A stretch of 64,000 nt of DNA from Elmis aenea (lineage: Eukaryota > Arthropoda > Insecta > Coleoptera > Elmidae). The position numbers and the translations under genes are program-made. The stretch's first letter is position 1; each line of letters starts with the position of its first letter. The stretch spans positions 25,352,788 to 25,416,787 of the forward strand of contig OX393581.1 of the NCBI GenBank assembly GCA_947652605.1. The letters run 5' to 3'. This document shows, one piece after another, positions 47,824 to 59,113 of the stretch. The notes beneath the pieces are model-generated. The model searched no databases, had not been told where the DNA came from, and saw nothing but the letters and a program-made list of their open reading frames with translations.

Positions 47824-49571
47824 AGTAAAATCATGACTTCTCTAGCAAATTTCAAAGTAAAGTTTTTCTTAATATAAAATTTACAGCAATTTTAAAACAC
47901 GCTGTAACAAAAAAATGATTTTCAAAATTTAATTTCACAGTTCCAACTAATGAATAAATATTTTTAATTGTTTTTTATGTTATTATGCATCAATTGCTTT
48001 GGTTTAAAAATATTTATAAACGTAATATATATAATAAATAATAAGATATATACTCGGGCACGCGTTTCCTTAAATAAAAACAATTCAGGTTAAAAACTGC
48101 CCTGTTCTTTCGGAAACTACTATTAGTAAAGTAGCAAGGGATTGTTAAACAATCAACGGCATTTGAGAGTTAATTTCGAAATTTGGAGCAACTCTTCCAT
48201 CCCTATTATTACTAGATAATATAAACGAAATTAGAATGGGTCAAAAAGTAAGGCGTAGCGTAATTTTAGCCCGTGGGGTTCAAGAAGCAGACAAAAATGA
48301 GTCTTTTTAAAATTAAAAAAAAACACAAAAGCGATCTTAAATCGTTTAGTTGTTAAAAAAAAATAAACTGCTTTATTACATTTTTTTCTAAATTATTCTT
48401 TCTTTCAAATGAACGCTGACCGTTGTGAATACTGCGATATATTAAAGTAAGTTCTTTTGATTGTCCATGTGTGTAACTTAGAAATTTTCTACCACTGAAT
48501 GTCTTTAAGTATAAAGATATTAAATGACGAAATTATTTCTGGTGTTAACTCAAGATATTCTAGCTACCAGCTACCGAATACATGTGTTATCGTAAGTAGG
48601 TATGTGTATGAATAATGTTTTATTGATAGTCGATGACTTAACTGTCGCTTCTAGTAGTTTATATAAATGTTTGGTGCTGCTTCCTAAATCGAGGCAAAAG
48701 AACCGGACACTCGGTGATCATCTGAAGTTATTTATTTCGATGCAGGTGATTAAACACGTGGTTTGGCAGGTGAATTCACCTGCTCGGCACGGGCGAGCCA
48801 CGAGGCGGCCGTTGACTTGGACTACTCTACGATCAAAAATAATAACACAGTTTAGTAAATTAAGCAAAAAATTCGTTACATAAAACTTGTAAATCCTGTG
48901 TAGTTTAACAACCTGCTCGATACCTATGTAAGTAAAGCAACCGACGAAATGCAAACCTAACAATAATACATTATTGATGTTAATGCATTTTCTCTACTGA
49001 AATAATAATCGTTTACGTTATTCGCTTTTACAATTGTGTTTTTTTATGGTAACTGTAGGCCTTAATTATATTGCGAAAGATCCTTAAAGAAAAATGTTTC
49101 AATTATTTAAGTGTTCATTTGAAATATGAATTTATACACATTTATTGGAGATCTCACACAAGAGATGATATCGTTACTATAATATCGGTTTGACTGTATG
49201 TGTATTTCAAGTAACTCATCGATGCGATAATTTCGATAAAAATGAGTTTGACTTGTGAGATGGTTACGATAATTTAAAAAACCACATGCATGCTCGCATA
49301 AAACAGACTTAGGCAGACACTTATTCGTGCGTAAGGTCTTGTAATCTTATAATCAATCAAATTACAATTTTTAATTAATCGCCGTAACATCGAAAATGTG
49401 CAAAATTGTTATCAATTTAATTATAAATTAAGCGTATATTTCAATCTTACATTGCAGTAGGTACTTTTTAATGCCACGGGGTTTACAAGAACATAGCTGA
49501 ATTTGAATTTTTAAATGCCAAGTATAACAGAATTTATTTTCAAGCTTCTTTGTGTTAAATGTTAAAACTAA
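47824..49571. other. AT-rich DNA with a GC-rich palindrome
   Basis: The only notable feature is CAGGTGAATTCACCTG, a perfect 16-bp palindrome at 48768-48783, next to a GC-rich patch (GAGCCACGAGGCGGCCGTTG). Frames over it on both strands (93 and 81 codons) have no motif. Confidence 0.4.
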
Positions 49572-50440
49572 TAAACTGGTGTGGCCACCAAATTACTTTC
49601 AACATATATTTTATGTATTTTCGTAGTTGTGATCGTGTATTTGTGGGAATAAAAAGTTTAAAAATGCCGTCTGTCAACATGAAGTAAATGACGTCTGTCA
49701 AAATGACGTTTCATGCGAATTTTTATGACATATGAACAACCACAATGTTATTAAAATCATCTAATTAAAATAATCCTTTTTTCTACTCATGTAAATGAAA
49801 GTTGTCATTTTCTCACTGCCTACCCTACATGAAAGTTTTACTTTCGTCACTAGTGGCGAAAATTAACTTTCACCATTAGTGACGAAAATAATGTCAATGT
49901 CAAAATCAAATTGTGAAAATTACGATTTTTTAAAGCTTTAACTCATAAAAGAAGTAATATTGCGTTAATATTTTAATAAAATAATTTAATTTTAATGTAG
50001 CATTTTATATAAAAACCTAAGAATGGTACAAAAATTAATATTAAATATATTTCGTTATAATTTTATTTATGTCAATGTCTGTGTGGAGGTGTCGCTATGG
50101 AAATAAAATGATTAATTTATTCTTTATACATTATAATCATTGTCGTTTAGTTAGTTTACATTAACTTTCGTTCTATAATATAATTTTAAAGTCTTAGAAA
50201 AAATAGCATTTACGACTCGAGATGAAATCAGTTATTTTCGTTCGTGAATAAATTTCCTCACGAAAAAAACTGGACGTTCATCTCTTGTTGTAAAATATAT
50301 ATATTTTTTTAATTTACGAAAATCCAAGAAAGTTGAGACAAACGGCATTTTTCCAAGAAATATAATTTCAGAAACACAATAAAATTTGAAAAAAAAAACT
50401 ATTAAGCCGTTTTCGAGAAAATTTTCAAAATTTTAAATGG
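49572..50440 (+). repeat. Dispersed repeat D, copy 2, interrupted
   Basis: It starts AAACTGGTGTGGCCACCAAA like 26886, carries ATGACGTCTGTCAA, and resumes at 50330 with GTTGAGACAAACGGCATTTT, one unit of the 142-bp repeat. Between about 49776 and 50290 an unrelated segment is inserted. That segment contains the hairpin TTTCGTCACTAGTGGCG ... CACCATTAGTGACGAAA (49842-49889). Confidence 0.72.
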
Positions 50441-52538
50441 TACCAAAAAAGTTTATTGGGGGTTTTTATAGACACCAACAATCCTACATAAACAGAATTT
50501 TTTTATCTATTACCGTTTTTATGTAATTTTGGATTACGTCACAACTTAAAGGCCGTGTATATTAGTTAATATTTGAAAAATTAACTAAATGCACCCTTTC
50601 TGTAATATAATTTGTCGATAACTAGTAACAAAAACTATCAACGGACGGCATCGCGAAAATAATCAAAACGTGTATATCCGTCGAAATCTGACATTCGAAA
50701 ATTTTCGCGATCAAAATACTTTTTTCATACTACGTATGGCGAAAGTAAAAATTATAAACAACGTATACAAGATTATACTTAAATAAGCTTACATAGCAGT
50801 CAATATCGAAGAAAAACGTGGATTGTTAAATCTTTAAAGTAAAGCTCGTAATTAAGAGTAAGTTAAAATGCTTTAAGCAAATTTATAAAAAGCAGAACTT
50901 CAACCTAAAATATGAGATAATTGATTTAATTTGGAAATAATTTTATTATTCCAATCACACACTGCGTACTACCTTCACAACGGCTTTAAAACAGTTCGAT
51001 TTTAAATCATCGTGTCACCATATTTGGTTAATTGGCTAACCATTAACAAGACACAATAATAAACAATGAAAAACTTGCTTTTAATAAGTTACCAAATCTC
51101 AGGTACTGTTATTTATGACACACGATCAATGAATGAGTGTATTAATGAAACAACAGATCCTCTGCGCATTTTTAACCGAATATATAAAGGGAGCTAGGTA
51201 ACTAATTAATTATAGTAAGAAATTAAGAAAAACGTTTAGTTAAAATGTCATATATTTTTAATAGATTCCTGAACGAATTGATAGTAGGTATGCATTGCAT
51301 CAATTTTGTTTAACATTTTACAGACGATTTGGCAAACAATAGCAAAATTTGTTTTTAGATCATGAAAAATCTAAGGGTATAATAAACCTTGGCAGATTTA
51401 TAAATCGTTCAGGGACATAAAAAATATATCTACTCTAATTCTGAAAAAAATAATATTTGTTATGCATGAATAAATGTTGCGTTAACCATTTCTACAATCG
51501 ACTAAGACAATAATAGAAACGTTTTTGAATATTTGTCAGTTATTGAAAATTTTCAGGAAAAATTTAAAACACCAATTAAGTTACTGAAGGTCTAATGGTC
51601 AATATTCAGGCCAGAAATGAAATTTGTAAGAAGTTGCCAGCCCTGTATATTTGGTATTATTTTGCAACCTTAAAACTTTCTGCTTATTTAAGGTTTTTCT
51701 ACTTTCAATTGGCTTTAAATAATACGTAAACATTCTCCACAAATGTCTCATTTTTGAGTCTCGTTCAAAACGAATATTTCCATAGCTTCGTTACCAGTAA
51801 AGATACAAAAATTTTGGATTAGTGAGTGTTTACACAATATATAAGTGGTCTACATCCAAATTTAGTGATGAACTTGTTTAGTAACTGACAAAAAATGGAA
51901 TATCGTTTTTAAGTAAATAGTAATGATTTCTATTTACTTTACTCAAAGTCACTAAATGTTACTTGCGCAAGTACTAAATGAAAGTAACTAGTGACTACAC
52001 GTTGCAAGAAGCTAAATTCCCTTACTTAATAATTCAGTATGGCATTGGCCACTAAGCCACTATACCAATGTAAATTCAGTATTAGTCACCAACGATGACG
52101 AGTCTTGGAAATCATAACTTTTATTTCGAAATTGTTATATTTATTCGCTATATAGGCTCGTATTATTGCAATGAGATACTTTTAACCATACAGACACCAA
52201 GAAATCTTTTCAGTACAGTAGTTACCTACATAGTTTTTGGTATTTTTAATTTTTGAATGTTTAAAGGTAAAGAGAGCGTTCCAAAATCGATTTTAACCAC
52301 TTTCGGCATTTAAATAATTGTTAACAACTTGTATTTTTGAATGTATTGAGATGAAACAAATGTTTTTTTATCGTTTTAAACAGAAAGGACCTTTTAAAAT
52401 ATTTTTGGTATTTAAATAGCTGTGAACTGTGACGAGAAGGAGAAGCTTAATTTTTTTTATGATCAGTTAGGTAGAAAAACAATTTTCCAGATTTGTGTTG
52501 TTTAAAGTGTCTATTAGTAACTTTATTGTAATTTTAAG
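50441..52538. other. AT-rich DNA, dispersed-repeat fragment
   Basis: About 51740-51810 is a fragment of the repeat at 39845-40330 (CACAAATGTCTCATTTTTGA, CCATAGCTTCGTTA). A small hairpin AAGTAAATAG/CTATTTACTT lies at about 51914-51940. No gene is supported. Confidence 0.45.
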
Positions 52539-52705
52539 ATGTCGTTTGACGATTTTGCGAGGCACTTTACGCGGTTGGATCTGGTTCATGTTGGACTGAT
52601 GACTGGATGCTGAAGTCTGCTCAACATGCCAAGCAACCTTAGATGGCTGTGCTTGCTCGGAGAAGATGGCATGCTGAAAGTGGTTTGAACTATACTGGTG
52701 AATAG
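52539..52705 (+). pseudogene. Calpain-like protease fragment, broken
   Basis: The frame from 52539 reads MSFDDFARHFTRLDLVHVG, which resembles the end of the calpain catalytic region (FWMSFDDFxRxFTxxEI). A one-base frame loss follows, then DDWMLKSAQHAKQP, an in-frame TAG, then MAVLARRRWHAESG, reminiscent of the linker into calpain domain III. It sits after an acceptor-like TTATTGTAATTTTAAG, so it may be one exon of a duplicated gene. Active-site residues lie outside this fragment. The family call rests on the first motif; the frame change and TAG make it a pseudogene. Confidence 0.45.
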
Positions 52706-52984
52706 ACAAAGTTTTTTTTTCCTGTTGAGGTGTTGGTCATTTTTGATTCACTGTACAAAATTTTTTAGCTTTTAAGTAATTTTGTTAGGAAATTTTCGAT
52801 GGGAGTTTAAGTAATTTTTTTGATAGCTCTTTAGCAAAATTTTCATACCATCTAAGTAATATTATTTGTGATTTATTGATTATTTTTTAATAGATGCTTG
52901 AATTACATGAGTGCATACTTCAGTGATCAATATAAATAAATGTGATTAAAAAGCACTGATTTTTTTTTTATGAAGAAATACTGG
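52706..52984. other. AT-rich spacer
   Basis: No feature supported. Confidence 0.5.
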
Positions 52985-53060
52985 GCCAGTTTCGAGACTA
53001 TCATCTCTACTGACGATGAGACCAATCTTGAAACTGCTCAAGCACCTCAAGAAAAAATCC
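52985..53060. repeat. Dispersed hairpin module F, copy
   Basis: CCAGTTTCGAGACTATCATC and GACCAATCTTGAAACTGCTC pair as a hairpin. The text ACTGACGATGAGACCAATCT and the trailing GAAAAAATCC match 41847-41903 and both arms at 60775-60932. Confidence 0.6.
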
Positions 53061-53154
53061 CTAATAAAAAAACAGCAATTAATTTTAATAATTCTTGGAA
53101 GATTTTCAAATATGTAATTCTTTCATTCGGTTATTTTTGATATCTCATCTGTTG

Positions 53155-53900
53155 TACGGCGTGGTCCAAATTTGATGAGATTACATGGGTATCTTGATAA
53201 TATTCAAGATAGAGAAACAGTTAAATTACCAAAAATATGCAGTTTTTTGAGACAAGCACAAAACCGTTTTCAAAAATATTCCATCATTTCCGATTTTTAT
53301 TGGAAAAAAAATATTTTTTTGTTTGTTAATATTTATAATGTGCCATACCTCAGTTATTGCTGTGCATCGAAAGATTTATGAAGATTATTTTTAGACATTT
53401 TTATGTAGAATTTGATAGTATAAAAAAATATTTTTACGTTCAGTGAAAACGTTGACACAAACAAATCTTCGGAACTTGCGTATTATTGAAAATAACTACA
53501 TCGAACCTCATATATTTGGAATGAGAAAAAATAAGGAATTTAATTAGGTCATAGCCAACTATAGCTTCTATTTAAAAAAAAGGTAAGTTTGTGTCATAAC
53601 TTTTTAACGGCGAACGTGCATTTTTTTTTTTTAGTACCATTGAGTTTTACACAAAAATATCTAAAAAACATCACCATATTTTTTTTTTATTTACAACAAT
53701 AACAGATATGACACATTATAAATATGACAAAAAAACAGTTTTTTTCTAATAACTCAAAAACCAGAAATAATAGAACATTTTTTAAAACGGTTCTGAGTTT
53801 GTGTCAAAAGTCTGCATATTTTTGGTAATTTAATCGTTTGTCTGTCTTCAATATTACGCGAGATACCCATGTAATCCAATTGAATTTGGACCACCCTGTA
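53155..53900. mobile_element. Foldback element, family A copy 2
   Basis: TACGGCGTGGTCCAAATTTG at the left and the inverted right end TACAGGGTGGTCCAAATTCA bound 746 bp. Inner text (AGAGAAACAGTTAAATTACC at 53210; GATACCCATGTAATCC at 53864) matches 963-2133. It shows that family A originally had a TACAGGGTGG end. Confidence 0.84.
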
Positions 53901-54531
53901 GGTACTACAACAGTTTACATAAATGTAACTAAAAACAAATTAATTTTAATTCATGATTGCGAAATAACAAAAAAAAAATCAAATCAATATTCACCTTTAT
54001 TTTTAATAATAATTTACATAACTTACCGGTTTAACAAATAAACTGCAATAATAACTTTCTCTAATAATAAGGCATAATAATAATTACTCAACAATAACAA
54101 TTGCAGCCCATCATATTTATTTTTTATATCAAATAAACACACGGTTTTCAAAAATTAATATTTGATAAATCCCCGAATTATGTTGAGTAGTTTTCATTTA
54201 ATACATTTCCAATAAATTTAACAGCATTAGTTTGTTGTAAAGCAATTCGGTTCTTCAGAATTTGCAAAATGTTTTTGTATACAGTCCAAATTAACTAACC
54301 GCGATAGGATAGCCTCATCGCTGGCTTAACAATAGACAACTTAAGAATCTCAAATGCAATAAATTTGTGACTACGTGTAATCAAATTAAAATAAGTTATA
54401 TCGAGGGTCTCATATCAGAGGGGCGTATGCGCCAAAAATACAAAAATGGAGATTCTTTGCCAAAAATGTGTTAAACTGAAGATAAAAGATAAATCTTTGT
54501 ATGTCAGAAAGATCAACATATTATTTTGATA
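53901..54531. other. AT-rich spacer
   Basis: No feature supported. Confidence 0.5.
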
Positions 54532-55150
54532 TACAGGGTGTCCCAGCCAAAACGAATTATTCGATAGCTCTGTTATTAGTAATAACATTAAAAGAAGTTC
54601 AATATAAAAGTTGTTTGTAATCATGGTACTACATAACCTAAAATTATTTTCAACTATAGTGTTTTGTTTTTGCGCTCTGATACCAAATATTGTTTTTTTA
54701 TACGGAACACTCTGTATATTTTTGGATGTAAAATTAAATTCTCTTTCAAAAATATTATAGGTTGTTTATGTCTAAAATGAACCGTTTTAGAGTTATTAAC
54801 GTTTTTTTGAAAATTTTGACAGATGCAGACCTTTATAAAAATATTTATTAACATAACAACACCAGAGCAATTTACTCTGGTAATTTATTAGACAATAGTG
54901 TCATAGTGATTGTTGACTAGTTACATTTTTAAAATAATATACAGGGTGTTCGTTATACTCGGTCCATTTCCCTAAACTTGAAACGCACATAAGTGATCTT
55001 TTATTAAAATAGAACACCCTATATACTTTTACATTTTCTTGTAGAAAATTTAATTATCTTTCAAAGTTATTAAGCATGTTTTATATTTAAATAAAAGATT
55101 TTTGGAGTTATTTCATTTCTTATGATTATTTGCGAGTATTTTACCTAAAA
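54532..55150 (-). repeat. Dispersed repeat, reverse copy of 23800-24422
   Basis: TACAGGGTGTCCCAGCCAAA at 54532 is the reverse complement of the end at 24422. Similarity continues through GAATTATTCGATAGCTCTGT, CCAGAGCAATTTACTCTGG and CGTTATACTCGGTCCATTTC to about 55150. Spaced ACACCCTGTA/ACAGGGTGT motifs recur at about 54708, 54941 and 55010. The two 66-80 codon frames sharing KVCICQNFQKNVNNSKTVHF are the same repeat translated. Confidence 0.8.
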
Positions 55151-55465
55151 TATCAGTAGTAGCCTTTGAAAATTTAAAACAATCTGTATAAACTGTCAAC
55201 CAGAACAATTAATCGGTACAATTTTCACTATTATGCCACTAACAATCCATATTTTTTAAGAGCTGTGGATACACAACATAAATGGCAGCAAAACACAAGA
55301 ATGCTGTGTATCTACAGTACGTCTGCCATTTGTAATAATAATAAAATAAATAAGTAGGCTAATGGCAAAGAGAAGAGAGTCTCAAAACTGATTTAGCATT
55401 TATACAAGAGATTATTCACAAATAATGATGTGACCTTTAAATAAGCTAATTTATATTACATACAT
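55151..55465. other. AT-rich spacer
   Basis: No feature supported. Confidence 0.5.
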
Positions 55466-55510
55466 CTTCTTCTTCTTAATCAGTTCCTCTTGTACCTTTC
55501 GGTGTCGTGG
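55466..55510 (-). mobile_element. 45-bp LINE tail with perfect 14-bp target duplication
   Basis: TATATTACATACAT is repeated exactly at 55452-55465 and 55511-55524. Between them, the minus strand reads CCACGACACCGAAAGGTACA...TTAAGAAGAAGAAG, an (AAG)n-tailed 3' end as seen in RTE-type non-LTR retrotransposons. It is an extremely 5'-truncated target-primed insertion. Confidence 0.75.
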
Positions 55511-56312
55511 TATATTACATACATGAATCACTTAAATATTTCAAGCATTTATGACAAAAGTAATTGTTATATACAAATCATTAACAGCTACAAACTCATG
55601 AAAATATATTTCTTCTCATCATACTACGAATTTTGTTAAGTACTGACCGTATTTCTGCAATTCCAAGACATTGAATGCTAGAGGCTGTTACTTACAGCAG
55701 CACTTAAATGAAAAAAAAAACAAACACACAAACACAAATTGTGATACTTTTCAATTTAAAAAAAAATTAAAATTATGTCTTAAAATCGTTGAAATAAGAT
55801 AATTGTAATTGGGTGGATATTAAAAAGCAGGATGAGCAAACTTGAACTTTGTGGCATAATTTACCGCAAATAACGTTTTATAAGAATCAATTAATAGAAA
55901 TTGATCATCTGCAGCTAAACAAATAATTATGTGATATTTTAAAAATGAATGGAGGGGAAGAAGGCGTTTTGAAGTAAAACGTTTCAACTGGGCCATGTTG
56001 TGTAGCCTCTCATTTTTTATGTCCTGTGGTAATTTGATTTTTGAGTTGTAACAACAAGTTGAATTTTATTCGTATTCCTATGTTCAGGGTTGGTCGTTTT
56101 AAAGCAAATGGACAATCGTCATGTGCAACTGGAAAAACAAACTAAATTAAAAATCTCAAAATAAAATATTGTTTGCAATTGAAAACAAACTTAACATCAG
56201 CATTACACATGCAAATAATACTTAAAAAATAGTGCAAAATGCGATTTTGTAATTTATGTTACATGAGTGATGACAAATGTAATTATTAACCAAAAATTTA
56301 AATGCAAAAGTA
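55511..56312. other. AT-rich spacer
   Basis: Apart from the 14-bp duplication at its start, nothing is supported. Confidence 0.5.
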
Positions 56313-56979
56313 TACAAGATGTTTCTCAAGTATTGCAAAAAACTTCAGGAGGTGATTCCTTATCGAAAATTAAGGGGGGTCTTCCATATAAAATGTTTTC
56401 CTTAGACGTCTCCTTTCGGAGTTACACCCCCTTAAAGGGGAGCGGAAAAATTATGTTTTTATTTTATTTCTCAAATTTGGATTAATGTAGAAGAACGATA
56501 TTTGGTTAATGGGTTATACTTATTAAAAGGTTTCCCATAATAATATTTATAATTATCACACACCTTTACAGGTGGCTGAAAAGTGCGACTCTTGTTGGTT
56601 TTTTCATTAGCACTTTTTTGTAGGTTAAAATTTTGCAACTAAAAATTTGTTTTTTGCAAGCTTGATTTATTTAGAAACTTTTTTTATTCCTTAGTTTTTC
56701 TCGTAAAACCTACCGTTTTTGAGTAAAAAATAACATAAGTAAAAATTAACCATCGAATATTCCAACATGAAAGGATTCATTTTGGTGGTTGCCATGGTTT
56801 GTTTATGTTCATATTGGGTAGAATTGACGGGTGTAACACATTTTGAGGTCTACGTGGCGACAAAGCTAAAACACCCGTCAACACCGTATAGGAAAAAATT
56901 TTATATGAAAGACCCCCCTTAATTTTCGATAAGGAATCACCTCTTGAAGTTTTTTGCAATACTTAAGAAATACCCTGTA
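56313..56979. mobile_element. Snapback element with 80-bp outer stem
   Basis: TACAAGATGTTTCTCAAGTA at the left is matched by TACTTAAGAAATACCCTGTA at the right. The stem continues over AAAACTTCAGGAGGTGATTC and TTATCGAAAATTAAGGGGGG, both inverted near 56890-56960. Short frames on both strands reading GDSLSKIKGG are the same palindrome translated twice. Non-coding. Confidence 0.84.
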
Positions 56980-57168
56980 TAGCTAAGCACGCTATTGAGC
57001 CACTAAAGTACATATCAGTACTGATCAAAGGTTAGTCCATAGGGGTCCACCATTATTTAGTGGTTTGTACTGCAGCTACACTCGAGAGTAAACATTTCAA
57101 GACAATGACTGTGTCCTATAAAACTAATACGCAGGTTGCATTTCCCACAGCACCAGAGTGTTCCACAC
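56980..57168. other. AT-rich spacer
   Basis: No feature supported; the last 8 bp are a target duplication. Confidence 0.5.
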
Positions 57169-57418
57169 CAGCGATTCTTAACCGGGGGGCCGTGATAGAT
57201 TTTAAGAGGGGCCGGAAAAAATTTATAAAACGTTTTTACTTATTAAAATATTATTGAAATCTTTAAAAAAATATTTTTTGCTCCTTATTTTACTCGAACC
57301 ATCGGAGAGATATCTTCTTAAATAAATCGTAATTTTTTTGTTACTACAAAATAGGGGGCCGCGAAAATATTTTAGGATATTTAGGGGGCCGCGACTACTA
57401 AAAGGTTAAGAACCACTG
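57169..57418. mobile_element. hAT MITE G, copy 1 (250 bp)
   Basis: CAGCGATTCTTAACCGGGG and inverted AAGGTTAAGAACCACTG bound the element. Flanks TTCCACAC (57161-57168) and CTCCACAC (57419-57426) match at 7 of 8. GGGGGCCGCG occurs twice near the right end. A shorter copy lies at 63113-63305. Confidence 0.9.
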
Positions 57419-57837
57419 CTCCACACTATATATCTATGAAGTGGCGAGTAGTAGACATGCAGTGGGGGTGACGCGTGATATACATGCTATTGGGGCTGCA
57501 ATAATTGCAGCCCAAACCAAGTTACAGGCTACAAGCTAATATATTAATATTTCTAGTGTTTTATATTGTTTTTCAAAGATTTTATTGACATTTTTTGAAT
57601 GTAAATGGATGAAACTAAATTCAAATAAAAACAAAAATTCTGTTTAAATTTACAACTAATCAAATTTTTTGCGTTTATTTTACCAAGAATATTTTAATTT
57701 ACAATTTAAATTCGCCGGATTTGACTGTTTTTGATTGAGATAAAAAAATTTAAGAAGGGTCATTGATAATTTAGCAAACCAACCGATTTTTGTATAAATA
57801 GTTTATAAAATATTGTAATTTATAGTTATATACATAT
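57419..57837. other. AT-rich spacer with small palindrome
   Basis: GGGCTGCAATAATTGCAGCC at 57493 is part of a 21-bp near-perfect palindrome. Nothing else is supported. Confidence 0.5.
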
Positions 57838-58265
57838 TAGGGTTTGTCGGTTTTTAAAAACCGGTTTTGAAAAACCGGTTTTTTTGAAAAAAATTATGTA
57901 TTCGAAAAACCGGTTTTTTTAACTAAAAAACCGGTTTTTAAGCCTAGATTTAACACGTAAAAAATAAATATCTACATAAAAATCTGTACACTTCTGCTTC
58001 ATTTGCAAAATCCAAAAAACATTGTTACAAAAAAATCAAACGTATTTCCGCTGGCTTCAAGAACCGATGGATATAGTCAAGTTATCGGAAAAAATATTAT
58101 CTAGAATTTACCCAAATTCTGCTATAGAATTGGAAACAAATTTCGATGAAGATGAAGATATTATTAAGGGTTTTTGGATTTGCTGTTTTTGTTAAAGGTT
58201 CCTCGATAAATCTAAGAATTGATTTCTCCATCTCTTCTTTCAAGACATTGTTTTTTTCATTAAAG

Positions 58266-58840
58266 GCAGAATTTGCAGTATTTGAATCAACTAATAAAAG
58301 AATAAAGAATTTGGGCACACTGTTTGAAGCTTTAATAGTATATTGTACAACTAGTGTACAACTCGTATGACTGAGCCACTCGCCTGACGGCTCGTGGCTC
58401 AACTGTCATACTCGTGTGAAATATTCTTTCAGCACGAGTTGTACACTATGCTTTTCCGACGACCATTTAGACATAATCATTAATTCTGCAAAAAAATTGT
58501 GAAAATAACATTTTTTTGACGTTGGTGACACTTGACATTTGTGAGGTTAGAATTTCTTCACGTTAACTTGACAGCGCGTTTAGCGTGTGTAATGTAGCGG
58601 AAATCGTCACTTTACACACGCAAAGTGCACTTTGCACACAATTTCCGGTGTCATGCGCAATTTGTCATTTTCAGTAGTAGTAAGTCGTGCGAAATTACTC
58701 GCTTTACATAGTGGTCGTCGGAAAAAACAGTAAGACTCAGCTCAATAGTCAGCGAACCAGTGTTTTCTGTATCTGGTAATTTTGTATCTCAAATACGAAC
58801 CAGATTAAGTCATGATTCCGTAAATGTTTTGTGTTTTTAA
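58266..58840 (+). pseudogene. hAT transposase C-terminus split by a later insertion
   Basis: The first part (58266-58340) reads AEFAVFESTNKRIKNLGTL then FEALIV. The second (58730-58840) reads VRLSSIV then SEPVFSVSGNFVSQIRTRL and SHDSVNVLCF before a stop. Both fit the hAT region from the last helix into the dimerisation domain (S-E-x-V-F-S-x-S-G ... R-T-R-L). The frame is continuous if 58341-58728 plus one AGTA are ignored, so the transposase fragment was still in frame there when the insertion came. The terminal stop appears where a conserved L-K would follow, a one-base frame loss. The upstream catalytic region is not readable. Confidence 0.72.
58341..58728. mobile_element. Cruciform-bearing element, copy 3, nested in hAT transposase
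   Basis: It is flanked by AGTA at 58337-58340 and 58729-58732. The left part is a cruciform: GTACAACTCG...CGAGTTGTAC outside, GTATGACTGAGCCAC...GTGGCTCAACTGTCATAC and ACTCGTGTG...CACGAGT inside. The right part is a module bounded by CCGACGACCAT (58455) and GTGGTCGTCGG (58711). Structure and order match copies at 7965 and 35427, though the hairpin sequence is largely different. Confidence 0.75.
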
Positions 58841-59113
58841 AATCATGTTTTCTAAAGAAAAAAGCAAATTAAAAAAATGCTATTTATGGTTTGTTGGAAG
58901 TTTAGAATTTTATTTTTATTTGTTATCTTATTATTTGGTTTTATTTAAAATTTGTTTTATATTTTATAAAATTATGAAATATAAATTATTTTATTACGTT
59001 TTAATTGTTTTTTTAAAACTATTCGAAAACCGGTTTTAACCGGTTTTTTGGAAAAACTGGTATTCGAAAACCGGTTTTTCAAAAGTCGGTTTTTGTATAA
59101 ACCCTAATACATA

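Larger units (their letters stand above)
57838..59106 (+). mobile_element. hAT element with AAAAACCGG ends, perfect 8-bp duplication, itself interrupted
   Basis: Left TAGGGTTTGTCGG with ACCGGTTTT repeats and inverted right TAGGGTTTATACAAAAACCG bound 1269 bp. Identical ATACATAT flanks lie at 57830-57837 and 59107-59114. Five or more AAAACCGGTTTT motifs sit at each end. A transposase remnant is on the plus strand and a 388-bp cruciform element is inserted inside it. Confidence 0.92.

Noticed and set aside
24091..54854. Near-identical peptides from 24091-24333 and 54654-54854 (KVCICQNFQKNVNNSKTVHF)
   Set aside because: The conservation is at DNA level across a much longer non-coding repeat in opposite orientations, and includes no start or domain logic. 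It is repeat translation, not a gene family.
56267..56959. Two opposite-strand frames sharing GDSLSKIKGG
   Set aside because: They are the two arms of one inverted repeat read on each strand.
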